Source: Sulfuritalea sp.
Lineage (GTDB): Bacteria > Pseudomonadota > Gammaproteobacteria > Burkholderiales > Rhodocyclaceae
DNA: 54,568 bases
Reading direction: 5' to 3'
NCBI GenBank assembly: GCA_016712985.1
Contig: JADJQA010000022.1
Coordinates: forward strand, 1-54,568
How positions within the stretch are numbered: the first letter of the stretch is position 1; each line of letters begins with the position of its first letter. The position numbers and the translations under genes are program-made. The notes under the pieces were generated by a model. That model was given only the letters and a program-made list of their open reading frames with translations, ran no database searches and was not told the DNA's origin. Positions 30,286 to 38,438 of the stretch are shown one piece after another.

Positions 30286-30423
30286 TCAATCGGCTTCCGT
30301 GAACGGAATCTTTCCGTCCCTCTCGAAGCGCCTTTTTCTACTGGCGCCGAACGCCCACCATACGATCCCGATGAATGATGCGATGAGAACCACCAAATAC
30401 ACTTCATTGCCATTGAGACTCAT
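30286..30423 (-). CDS. CcoQ/FixQ-like small oxidase subunit
   Basis: 45 residues: MSLNGNEVYLVVLIASFIGI then VWWAFGASRKRRFERDGKIP and FTEAD. One N-terminal membrane helix, then W-W-A-F-G, a basic stretch and an acidic end following IPF. This is the layout of CcoQ, the small subunit of cbb3-type cytochrome oxidase (FGxxRKxRFExxxxxPF). No ccoN, O or P lies nearby, so it is an orphan. Intact, 36 bases downstream of the CheB gene's start side on the same strand. Confidence 0.65.
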   Translation of the reverse strand: MSLNGNEVYLVVLIASFIGIVWWAFGASRKRRFERDGKIPFTEAD

Positions 30424-30564
30424 CATTTGCTCCGTTCGAATGGACACCGCCAACACCATGATAGCCAGTCATGGCTACCCACTCAGTTCGCCAGCGAACA
30501 TACAAATCCGGGATGAATCTGTACCGTGCAAGCATCGAACCACAACACGAACCGGAGCACAACC

Positions 30565-31299
30565 ATGCTGAAATCACGAGAAGGTCAAGCAATCCCAAAA
30601 GTTACGTTCCCTGTTCGGGTCAATGGCGAATGGCAGGAAGTAAGCAGCGATGCCTTGTTCAAAGGCAAAACGGTGGTGCTGTTCGCTCTGCCGGGCGCCT
30701 TCACGCCGACTTGCTCCAGCACGCACCTGCCGCGCTATAACGAGCTGGCGGACGTATTCAAGGAGAACGGGATCGACAGTGTCATCTGCCTGGCGGTCAA
30801 CGATCCCTTTGTGATGGAAACCTGGAAACAGGCGCAGAACGCCGAAAAGATCTACTTTCTGCCGGATGGCAATGGCGAATTCAGCGAAGGCATGGGTTTG
30901 TTGGTGGACAAGGCGGCGATCGGCCTGGGCAAGCGCAGTTGGCGCTATTCCATGCTGGTGAAAGATGGCCTGATTGAAAAAATGTTCATCGAGCCGGAAG
31001 AACCCGGCGATCCGTTCAAGGTGTCTGACGCCGACACCATGCTGACCTATATCAACCCCAGCGCCAATCCCCCGCCTCGAATAACCCTGTTCAGCAAACC
31101 CGGCTGCCCGCACTGCGCCCGCGCCCGCAAGATGCTGATCGACAAGGACTATCGATTTGAAGAAATCGAATTGGGCAGCCACGGCATCAGCTACAGTTCC
31201 CTGCAAGCGGTCACCGGCCGCGGAACCACACCCCAGGTGTATATCGATGGTCAGCACATCGGCGGGGCCGACGAACTGACAACGTGGCTGGAGAAATGA
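30565..31299 (+). CDS. Hybrid peroxiredoxin-glutaredoxin
   Basis: 244 residues from ATG 30565 (ACCGGAGCACAACC upstream). N-terminal Prx5-type domain to about residue 165: VVLFALPGAFTPTCSSTHLP with the peroxidatic Cys in TPTCS; VICLAVNDPFVMETW; FLPDGNGEFSEGMGLLVDK. C-terminal glutaredoxin from about 170: ITLFSKPGCPHCARARKMLI with redox CPHC, then GRGTTPQVYIDGQHIGGADE (cis-Pro and GSH-binding GGxDE). Such fusions reduce peroxides with glutathione directly. The next gene is a lipoamide-dehydrogenase-like flavoprotein, with a MITE inserted between. Intact. Confidence 0.92.
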   Translation: MLKSREGQAIPKVTFPVRVNGEWQEVSSDALFKGKTVVLFALPGAFTPTCSSTHLPRYNELADVFKENGIDSVICLAVNDPFVMETWKQAQNAEKIYFLPDGNGEFSEGMGLLVDKAAIGLGKRSWRYSMLVKDGLIEKMFIEPEEPGDPFKVSDADTMLTYINPSANPPPRITLFSKPGCPHCARARKMLIDKDYRFEEIELGSHGISYSSLQAVTGRGTTPQVYIDGQHIGGADELTTWLEK

Positions 31300-31351
31300 G
31301 TTGTTGTACGCGGTAGTAACCATCACGTGGCCTCCCTGAACCATTGGCTTT

Positions 31352-31523
31352 CCTGATTGGCAATGATCCTCAGCCAGCGAACAATTTACCGGTTAGCTCG
31401 TCATTCCGGGGCTGCCCGCCAGGGCAGAACCCGGAATCCAGGGAATTTCCAGCCACGTTTCCTGGATTCCGGGTTCCGCTTCGCGGCCCCGGAATGACGG
31501 GCTGAGGCTCCTTGCCAATCAGA
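31352..31523 (-). mobile_element. MITE-like element M, copy 3 (172 bp, reversed)
   Basis: The whole element is reversed relative to copies 1 and 2: it starts CCTGATTGGCAATGATCC and ends GGCTCCTTGCCAATCAGA. It is bounded by the direct repeat TTGGCTTT (31344-31351 and 31524-31531). Inner palindromes match copy 1 in reverse complement with scattered substitutions. It lies between the Prx-Grx gene and the flavoprotein gene. Confidence 0.85.
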
Positions 31524-31564
31524 TTGGCTTTTGTAATCCAGTATTTCCCTTGGAGTAATGTCCC

Positions 31565-33007
31565 ATGACCCCGATTCACGTCGATGTAGCCATTATCGGT
31601 TCCGGCACCGCCGGTATGGGCGCCTACCGAGCCGCGCGAGCCCATACTGATTCAGTCTTGCTGATAGAAGGTGGCCTCTACGGCACCACGTGCGCCCGCG
31701 TAGGTTGCATGCCGAGCAAGCTGCTGATTGCCGCAGCGGAAGCCGCTCATCAGGCCCGCCATGCCGATCCGTTCGGGGTTCATGTTGAAAACGTAATCGT
31801 TGACGGCGCGGCGGTGATGGCAAGGGTGCGACGCGAACGGGATCGCTTTGTCGGCTTCGTGCTGGAGTCGATCGACTCCTTTCCGCAAGGCGACCGCCTA
31901 AGGTCAAAGGTCAGCTTTCAGGATGCCCACACCCTGATGACGGAGCAGGGTCAGTCGATTCATGCCCAGCGCATCGTGATCGCCACCGGCAGCATTCCTG
32001 TCCTGCCAAAGCAGTTGAAAGGATTGAAAGCGCACTTGCTGACCAATGAGAACATATTCGATTTGCCTGCCTTGCCGAACAGCCTGGCGGTGTTCGGGCC
32101 CGGTGTGCTTGGGATGGAACTGGGTCAGGCAATGAGTCGCCTGGGAGTGAAGGTCAAGATATTCGGCGTCGGAGGCGGCATTGCCGGCATTCATGATCCT
32201 GAGATTCGCGACTACGCCAACCAGGCCTTCAATGACGAGTTCTACCTGGATGCCTCGGCTCAGGTGAAATCAGTCAGTGAATCCGCCACCGGGGTCGAAG
32301 TCCATTACCAGCATCGCGATGGCGCCTGGCAAACCGAGCTGTTCGATTATGTGCTGGCGGCGACCGGTCGTGCGCCGGATGTCGCCGGGTTGGGATTGCA
32401 AAACACCGGATTACAGCTTAACGAGCGTGGCGTACCGCTGTTTGACCGCGTTACCCTGCAGTGCGGCGACAGCCCGATCTTCATTGCCGGTGACGCCAGC
32501 AACGAGATCCCCCTGTTGCACGAAGCGGCCGATCAGGGTCGCATTGCCGGCGACAATGCCGGACGTTATCCCGATGTGCGGACGGGCTTGCGACGCATAC
32601 CGCTGGCAGTGGTCTTCACCGACCCGCAACTGGCTTCGGTCGGATTCAACCTGGACCAGCTCAACGAGCACTTCAGGGATCGCTTCGCAGTGGGGCTCGT
32701 GTCCTTCGAGGACCAGGGACGCAGTCGCGTCATGTTGCGTAACAAGGGGATGCTGAAAGTCTATGCCGAGCAAGGCAGCGGCTTGTTCCTCGCGGCAGAA
32801 ATGTTCGGGCCTGCCGCCGAGCATATCGGTCATCTGCTGGCATGGGCGGCGCAAAGGCGCATGACAGTGTCCGAAATGCTGGAAATGCCCTTCTATCATC
32901 CGGTCATTGAAGAGGGATTGCGCACCGCACTACGCGATCTCAACCATAACCTGCACATTGGCGCGGACCTGGTAGACCGCTGCATGGATTGCGGGCCAGG
33001 CGCTTGA
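31565..33007 (+). CDS. Dihydrolipoamide dehydrogenase-like flavoprotein
   Basis: 480 residues; the ATG at 31565 follows CTTGGAGTAATGTCCC. FAD loop AIIGSGTAGMGAYRAA; redox disulfide TTCARVGCMPSKLL (C-x4-C); NAD loop VFGPGVLGMELGQAM; second FAD block IFIAGDASNEIPLLHEA; dimer domain with VFTDPQLASVGF and the C-terminal His region FYHPVIEEGLRTALRD. The active site is CARVGC where classical Lpd has CLNVGC. This defines a subgroup not clearly tied to 2-oxoacid dehydrogenases, and no E1/E2 genes are nearby. With the Prx-Grx gene upstream, a role in disulfide or glutathione reduction is plausible but unproven. Intact. Confidence 0.88.
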   Translation: MTPIHVDVAIIGSGTAGMGAYRAARAHTDSVLLIEGGLYGTTCARVGCMPSKLLIAAAEAAHQARHADPFGVHVENVIVDGAAVMARVRRERDRFVGFVLESIDSFPQGDRLRSKVSFQDAHTLMTEQGQSIHAQRIVIATGSIPVLPKQLKGLKAHLLTNENIFDLPALPNSLAVFGPGVLGMELGQAMSRLGVKVKIFGVGGGIAGIHDPEIRDYANQAFNDEFYLDASAQVKSVSESATGVEVHYQHRDGAWQTELFDYVLAATGRAPDVAGLGLQNTGLQLNERGVPLFDRVTLQCGDSPIFIAGDASNEIPLLHEAADQGRIAGDNAGRYPDVRTGLRRIPLAVVFTDPQLASVGFNLDQLNEHFRDRFAVGLVSFEDQGRSRVMLRNKGMLKVYAEQGSGLFLAAEMFGPAAEHIGHLLAWAAQRRMTVSEMLEMPFYHPVIEEGLRTALRDLNHNLHIGADLVDRCMDCGPGA

Positions 33008-33019
33008 CCACTTAACGCG

Positions 33020-33044
33020 CCAAGCAACAAGCCGGGTTGCTTGG
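33020..33044. terminator. Hairpin after the flavoprotein gene
   Basis: CCAAGCAAC (33020-33028) pairs with GTTGCTTGG (33036-33044). No T-run follows, so termination is only suggested by the position just past the stop at 33007. Confidence 0.45.
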
Positions 33045-33202
33045 CCGCGGCGTCCGCAGGCGGCGGGGGGGGAAGGGGGGGAATGCTCCAATCAGTTGCA
33101 GCATCGCGGTCTCCTTTTCCGTTTCGATAACATCGTCCGAACAACCGGGTACTCGTCACTGCGGGCAAGGTACGCTGGACGCGCTACTGAGACTCACCTT
33201 CT

Positions 33203-33835
33203 TCAGATCCGAGGCTGCAAGCGACCCGGAGCCAAATGGTGCTTGTCGCATAGCCGTCGGCCGACTGCGCCGACACTCCAGTCGTTCAGTCCGGGGTGAT
33301 AAAGCCGAATGGGATTGCGTCCCGCCTCCTTGGCTCGATACATTGCAGTGTCAGCCCACTTGAGAATCTCGTCCTGGCTGGCTTCGGGGTCGACAAACAG
33401 CGCCACGCCAAGCTGGGCGGGCAACGGGGCGCGCCGGGGGGAGGGGGCTTTCCTCGGGTCAGCAAAGGGCTGCGACAACGCCTCGGACTTTCAGCGACAG
33501 ACTGGCTTCCACGGTCGATTCGGCGTGATCCGCTTTCAGTTCGCTGATGATCACCACAAACTCGTCGCCGCCGAAACGGGCGACGGTATCCATTTCGCGT
33601 ACACAGCTTTCGGGGCGATCCGCTGCTGCTACAAGAAGCAAGTCGCCGACCGCATGGCCGTACCGGTCGTTCAGCGGCTTGAAGTTGTCAAGGTCAAGAA
33701 GTATCGCGGCGCCATGGCAGCCATTGCGTTTTCATTGCGCCATGGCCTGGACCATGCGGTCGATGAGCAGGCGGCGGTTAGGCAAACCGGTGAGGGGGGC
33801 AAAGAACGCCAGAAAGGGCCCCGGTTCTTCAACCG

Positions 33836-33838
<3 letters not shown>
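33203..33838 (-). pseudogene. GGDEF diguanylate cyclase domain, broken
   Basis: Read across frames on the minus strand: FFAPLTGLPNRRLLIDRMVQ, LDLDNFKPLNDRYGHAVGDL, VREMDTVARFGGDEFVVIIS (the catalytic GGDEF), LGVALFVDPEASQDEILKWA and DTAMYRAKEAGRN. The part upstream of PLTGLPNRR is replaced by the poly-G block starting at about 33836, so the N-terminal sensory domain is unknown. A stop after VAALC and a short loss before LGVALF break the domain in two. If intact it would make cyclic di-GMP. Whether it is truly broken or the consensus is wrong cannot be settled here. Confidence 0.8.
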
Positions 33839-34270
<432 letters not shown>

Positions 34271-34480
34271 GCGGGCCCTTCGCGCACCGGTTGGGGGGGC
34301 CGCCGGCGCACAGGGCTGGGTCGGTGATTCCGGTGCATTCATGTCGAATCTGGCCTTGGCGCCTTGGCGCAGCTTCTGGGTCAGCACGGGGGCCAAGGCG
34401 CGGTGGTCGCGGCCAGCCTGAAGCCGCGCCGCGGTACCGGCGAAAGCCTTGCTTACCGGGTTGCTTGCGGTGCCCATGCT

Positions 34481-34876
34481 TCATCGGCCATTGGCGCAAA
34501 GGGCAAAGGGCAAAGAGGCGAGCGGCTTCGCGCCGGCATCGACTGTCGGCGCAAAGCCGCGCCCTTCGGCCTGATAGCACGGCGTGGCATGAATCGCGGA
34601 ACGTGGCATTGGCTCGACGATGCCCAGTGACACCGCGGTGATCTGCAGCATCCGGGCCGCCGCCGTGGTGTGAGGGCCAAGATACCGCGGCGCGCGACGA
34701 TTGGACGAGGGAATCGCGCCGGCCGGCCATATCTCCAGGTAATATCCAGCGACCAGCGATGCGCCGTCGCCGGTTTCATTGCGCCAGGCATTGCGCGCTG
34801 AATTCATCTGCAGTTGCGCGCAATCGACGCCGATGATTTGGCAACGCGGCAGCTTGCGCGAGGGACGATCTTTCAT
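34481..34876 (-). CDS. Hypothetical protein
   Basis: ATG 34876 behind AAAGGAAC starts MKDRPSRKLPRCQIIGVDCA, then QLQMNSARNAWRNETGDGAS, LVAGYYLEIWPAGAIPSSNR, RAPRYLGPHTTAAARMLQIT and EPMPRSAIHATPCYQAEGRG. 131 residues as written. The region to about residue 110 looks like a folded basic protein; the tail (KPLASLPFALCANGR) may be out of frame. I do not recognise the family. It sits downstream of one copy of the duplicated upstream sequence shared with the phasin gene, hinting at common regulation. Confidence 0.5.
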   Translation of the reverse strand: MKDRPSRKLPRCQIIGVDCAQLQMNSARNAWRNETGDGASLVAGYYLEIWPAGAIPSSNRRAPRYLGPHTTAAARMLQITAVSLGIVEPMPRSAIHATPCYQAEGRGFAPTVDAGAKPLASLPFALCANGR

Positions 34877-35090
34877 GTTCCTTTATCTCCGTCCGAATTG
34901 TCAATTATCGACCCAAGGGCCAGTGGGTCGGGGTCGATCACATTCCCGGGTGCACGCGGCCGGGATCGCTCAAGCGCGACACCGCCAACTCCTCGCCACT
35001 GCGCGCCGGGATGAGGCGGCTCTGCATCGCCTTGGGGTGTGCGCCAATCAGCACTTGCTGTTGAGGATCTGAGCGCATGGGGTATTGAGA

Positions 35091-35182
35091 GTTGCCGACT
35101 TCGCAAGATACACGGCGCGGAAAGCAGCCGGAATCCCCCATTCAACGTATTCTTGCTACCCTGAAAATGGTAGATGGCAGGC
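35091..35182 (-). promoter_or_regulatory. Duplicated upstream sequence, copy 1
   Basis: About 92 bases alignable with 36611-36702 at roughly three quarters identity, including CGGAATCCCC, TTGCTACC-TGAAAATG and GGCAGGCC-type blocks. Copy 1 lies upstream of the hypothetical gene at 34876. A shared promoter or operator is inferred. Confidence 0.5.
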
Positions 35183-35284
35183 CGATCAGGTCAGGGGCCG
35201 GGCTGAACGGGCACTGCTTGCTTCGACCTCTGCCTCGGCTTCTTCAACAGCGATCTTCGCCCCTCTTCACCACACCTGGCAAGG

Positions 35285-35719
35285 TCAGCGCAAAGTCAAT
35301 GACCCTGGTTTAGCGTACGAAGACCATCCTTTTTCCCAGGTCTTCCTGGGCATACCGTACGATCTGTTCCGGTCGCAGCAGATTCGGCCAATTGTAGAAA
35401 GAGCGGTCTGGCGCAGATAGTCAGACATGTCGTTCTGGCCCCGCATTGGATCATCAAAGGACTGGTCGTCCCTTGGCGACGCCGCCACCTTTTGACCTGC
35501 CCTGGCGACGGCCTGCTCCAGCATCGCCTGCCAGAGTTCGGCTTGCCCCTCAAGCCACTCCTGCCGCAGGGTGCCGTGGTCCTCCGACCCGAGACTCAGC
35601 GCCGCGGCAACCGGCCCGCCGGGCGTCATGGGCCACTGACTCGCCTGCTCGGAAAGGACCTGGCTGAAGCCCTGAGTCATGGCATGCAAAGAAGGATTTT
35701 GCTTGGGGGTGGACGACAT
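35285..35719 (-). pseudogene. PHA synthase N-terminal fragment
   Basis: ATG 35719 after AAGGAGTTTTTG starts MSSTPKQNPSLHAMTQGFSQ, then LRQEWLEGQAELWQAMLEQA, SPRDDQSFDDPMRGQNDMSD and YLRQTALSTIGRICCD. The ELWQAML ... DxxF ... W/N-x-x-DYLRQ layout matches the PhaC N-terminal domain that precedes the catalytic core in class I polyhydroxyalkanoate synthases. The sequence then loses register (around 35400) and stops at 35285 with no lipase-box Cys or catalytic Asp/His. It may be a truncated synthase or a short PHA-associated protein sharing this domain. It lies two genes downstream of a phasin. Confidence 0.5.
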
Positions 35720-35886
35720 CAAAAACTCCTTGCAACAGGTGCTGAAACGGTCGCGCGCCTGGCACTGCGCCAACCACCGTGTCAAGCAAGGCGCAGGCTG
35801 GCAGGCGAACCGTTGCGTCTGCGGAACAACAGGGATCGGACCGCGCGAGCGTCCGCGCCGCGAAACTGCTCCGACCCACGCGGCTT

Positions 35887-36077
35887 CTATCGTGCCTTGA
35901 CACAGCCATAGGCCCAGACCAGGTAGGCGGCATGCAGACCGACCAGCGCCTGCTGAGCCTCGGTGTCGCCTTGTGCGGCCCGCGCGAAGAGGTCTTGACG
36001 ACGGCGGTCGGCGGCGCCGGCGACTCGTCGGACGCTGTGGTGGGCGGCAGACCGACAAGTTCGCTGAGCGGCGCCAT
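35887..36077 (-). CDS. Small protein between phasin and PHA-synthase fragment, frameshifted
   Basis: ATG 36077 begins MAPLSELVGLPPTTASDESP, three bases after the phasin stop. A one-base shift near 35990 leads to RAAQGDTEAQQALVGLHAAY and LVWAYGCVKAR, stopping at 35887. About 63 residues in all. The family is not recognised. Its position suggests a PHA-granule-associated role, which is inference only. Confidence 0.35.
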
Positions 36078-36080
36078 GGT

Positions 36081-36524
36081 TCAGGCCGCCTTGCGCGTGC
36101 GGGGAGCCTGCGCCGTACTTTCATTGGCGGCGGCGCCATCCATGAACGCATCGACGGACTCTGCCGACGCACGGGCCGACTCGATGAAGCGCTGCATCCA
36201 CTGATGGTGGAGGCTGGGCACGCGGTTCTGCATCAACTGCAGAATTTCGGCCTGATAAGCGATGGCGTTTTTGAGCAGGGTCACCGAAGCCTTGGCGCTG
36301 TTGCGCGTGGTGCTTCCGAGAATGCGCGGCATATCGCGCACCAGCGCCATCGGTGCACTCGATGTGAGCAAGTCGCTGTAGTCCTTTTGGGTCTCGTCGT
36401 ATAGGTTGGTAACCACCTCGAACTGGGTCTGGGCCAGCTTTGTGGTGCGATCCATGGCGTCGCGCACATACTCCAGCGTGCTTTCGGTGGCGGGTTTGAA
36501 CATTTCGGTTACTTTGTCGATCAT
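36081..36524 (-). CDS. Phasin family protein
   Basis: 147 residues from ATG 36524 (ACGGAGAAAATC upstream): MIDKVTEMFKPATESTLEYV, TKLAQTQFEVVTNLYDETQK, MALVRDMPRILGSTTRNSAK, NAIAYQAEILQLMQNRVPSL and a low-complexity tail. Predicted to be all-helical with no signal peptide, as in phasins (phasin_2 type) that coat polyhydroxyalkanoate granules. The duplicated upstream sequence copy 2 lies about 90 bases before the start. Intact. First gene of a small PHA-related cluster on the minus strand. Confidence 0.75.
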   Translation of the reverse strand: MIDKVTEMFKPATESTLEYVRDAMDRTTKLAQTQFEVVTNLYDETQKDYSDLLTSSAPMALVRDMPRILGSTTRNSAKASVTLLKNAIAYQAEILQLMQNRVPSLHHQWMQRFIESARASAESVDAFMDGAAANESTAQAPRTRKAA

Positions 36525-36610
36525 GATTTTCTCCGTAAAGATGGATTTCGGCGGCGCCGGGTGCGCATTCCGGGACGCCACTGGTGTGGGAACCGCAGGG
36601 AACTTCCGGA

Positions 36611-36702
36611 ATTGCCGGATGCGAAAGATACAGAGCGCGGGAGGTGAGCGGAATCCCCAATTCACGGCATTTTTGCTACCGTGAAAATGCTAGGCAGCAG
36701 GC
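36611..36702 (-). promoter_or_regulatory. Duplicated upstream sequence, copy 2
   Basis: Alignable with 35091-35182 over its whole length. It is placed about 90 bases upstream of the phasin ATG. On the minus strand it contains GGGGATTCCGCTCACC and TGTATCTTTCGCA, the latter a possible -10 region. Confidence 0.5.
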
Positions 36703-36952
36703 CAGACGAATTCGGATAACGCCGATTTGAAGTCTGGGGCTAGCGATTGTCCGCGGTGCGCGGGCCCAGTCCGCAGCACGCTGCCCGAGACGCGGATGCT
36801 GGAAGCACGGCCGTGGAGAAGACTGGGCGTCACAGATGGAGAAAATCTAACCGCGTAGTCCTGTATCAACTCACGGGAGAGATTTTCCACCTTGGCCTGC
36901 TGGTTGGCGCGGTCGTCATGCGGGATGGTGGCCGCCAGCGACGTGGCAACGA

Positions 36953-37372
36953 CTACTTGGCAGGTACAGCAACTGCCGGCGTGACTCCCAGACGTTTGGC
37001 GTGGCGCGCAAATCGACGGTCATCGAAGCTCATGAATTCCGTGCAATGGCCACTGGCCAGAAGGTGCAGCGCATCGGCAAAGTCCAGCCCCTCCGTGTGC
37101 CAGGTCAGGGCATCGGCGATGCGCGACCATTCCTCAACGCTGACGTTGGGCAGCCCAAGCAGATGTTTGACAACCCGCACGAAATCCTCGGTCGCAAAGC
37201 CATAAAAGGCGCGCAAGACCCATTCGAGTTCGAGGATCACCGTAACGGGTACGAATACCTGGGGCGATTCGGTCAAGAGACGACGGGCAATCGGGCGTTG
37301 TCTTGCGGCCTCGGGGTCGGCCGGGTCGGCCACATAGAAACGCGCCAGGATGTTGGTATCAAGGGCGATCAT
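36953..37372 (-). CDS. PIN-domain toxin (VapC-like)
   Basis: 139 residues from ATG 37372: MIALDTNILARFYVADPADP (first acidic residue in LDTN), VPVTVILELEWVLRAFYGFA (Glu), GLDFADALHLLAS (Asp) and TEFMSFDDRRFARHAKRLGV (last acidic pair). These are the metal-binding acids of PIN ribonucleases. The start overlaps the antitoxin gene by 14 bases, the usual toxin-antitoxin coupling. Targets of VapC-like toxins are typically tRNA or rRNA; the target here is unknown. Intact. Confidence 0.88.
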   Translation of the reverse strand: MIALDTNILARFYVADPADPEAARQRPIARRLLTESPQVFVPVTVILELEWVLRAFYGFATEDFVRVVKHLLGLPNVSVEEWSRIADALTWHTEGLDFADALHLLASGHCTEFMSFDDRRFARHAKRLGVTPAVAVPAK

Positions 37373-37619
37373 CTTTGCCTTCCCGCATGGCGAGGGCGAC
37401 ATCGAAATCGGCAAGCCGGCGTTTACCCGGCCGCTTGCAAACCAGCATGCCGAAGCCATCTTCGACACTGGTTTGAACAACCTGGCGCTTCACCTCGGCG
37501 TGGATGACATGACCATCCAGGGTGAAATCGAGTTGGCAACCTGGGGTGATGCCCAGGCGGCGACGGATTTCCACCGGAATGACGACTTGGCCTTTATCGG
37601 AAACAGTGACGGTTGGCAT
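37359..37619 (-). CDS. AbrB/MazE-type antitoxin
   Basis: 86 residues: MPTVTVSDKGQVVIPVEIRR then RLGITPGCQLDFTLDGHVIH. The SDKGQVVIPxEIRRxLGI stretch is the SpoVT/AbrB swapped-hairpin DNA-binding domain. The C-terminal half would bind the PIN toxin. It lies directly upstream of, and overlaps, the toxin gene. Upstream, CTTACATGGTAAG (37634-37646, minus-strand control region) is a small palindrome that could be the operator. Intact. Confidence 0.88.
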   Translation of the reverse strand: MPTVTVSDKGQVVIPVEIRRRLGITPGCQLDFTLDGHVIHAEVKRQVVQTSVEDGFGMLVCKRPGKRRLADFDVALAMREGKDDRP

Positions 37620-37736
37620 GGCGGCACTTTCGTCTTACATGGTAAGAATAGCTTAGCACAGCATGCCCCGGACGTTACCCCGAGTTCAATCGCTGCCGCA
37701 CCGAACCCCAATCCCCCCAGCCAGCCGCCCGCTGCG

Positions 37737-38378
37737 TTACGAAATCAGGCCGGTACGCATCGCATATCGGGTGATGTCTGCTGCCTTGTGCAGATCGAGC
37801 TTTTTCATGATGTTGCGGCGGTGAGTCACGACTGTTGCTGTCGAGACGTGCAATTCGGCGGCGATCTCCGGTGCGGTCTTGCCCTTGGCAAGCAGTGTGA
37901 TCACCTGAAGCTCGCGCCGTGACGGGCGCGTATCGCCAGACTTTCGCGCCCCGAGTTGCGGCCTTCGCAGACTGTCCGCCATCACCGCAGCAACTTCCGG
38001 GCAGAGAAAGCTTTTGCCTTGGCACACGCTGCGAATACCCTGCGCCAATTCAGCGCTGGCCGCTGCTTTTGCAACGTAGCCATGGGCGCCGGCGTCAAGC
38101 ATGAGTTGAATGGTGCTCCGTTCAAGGTGGGAAGACAGCGCCAGGACCTTGACTTGTGGGTATTTGGCGAGCAGACGCCGCGTAAGCTCGATGCCCGATT
38201 CTCCAGGCAGCGTTACATCCAGCACAGCCACGTCTGGCGCAAACTGCTCGACCATCCGCAGCGCCGTGTCGCCATCGCCGGCTTCGGCGACTATCTCCAT
38301 GCCGGCTTCGTGCGCCAGCATCATGCGCAAGGCCTCACGAAACATCCTGTGATCATCGGCAAGAAGGATTCGGATCAT
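37737..38378 (-). CDS. NarL/LuxR family response regulator
   Basis: 213 residues from ATG 38378 (MIRILLADDHRMFREALRMM; ATG 38402 adds eight). Receiver with phospho-Asp in VAVLDVTLPGESGIELTRRL, VKVLALSSHLE (Ser) and GYVAKAA (Lys). LuxR-type HTH: SRRELQVITLLAKGKTAPEI and STATVVTHRRNIMKKLDLHK. Last gene of the kaiC-kaiB-kinase operon, so it is the likely output of the kinase phosphorelay: the kinase's Hpt domain would phosphorylate this Asp. Intact. Confidence 0.9.
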   Translation of the reverse strand: MIRILLADDHRMFREALRMMLAHEAGMEIVAEAGDGDTALRMVEQFAPDVAVLDVTLPGESGIELTRRLLAKYPQVKVLALSSHLERSTIQLMLDAGAHGYVAKAAASAELAQGIRSVCQGKSFLCPEVAAVMADSLRRPQLGARKSGDTRPSRRELQVITLLAKGKTAPEIAAELHVSTATVVTHRRNIMKKLDLHKAADITRYAMRTGLIS

Positions 38379-38438
38379 GATTTTGCTGCTCTTTGACTGC
38401 AATGGAAGCGCTTCTGAAGGTCTGGCACGATGATGTTT

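Noticed and set aside
36690..36890. 66-codon minus-strand frame MENLSREL...
   Set aside because: It overlaps the duplicated regulatory sequence and shows no family signal.
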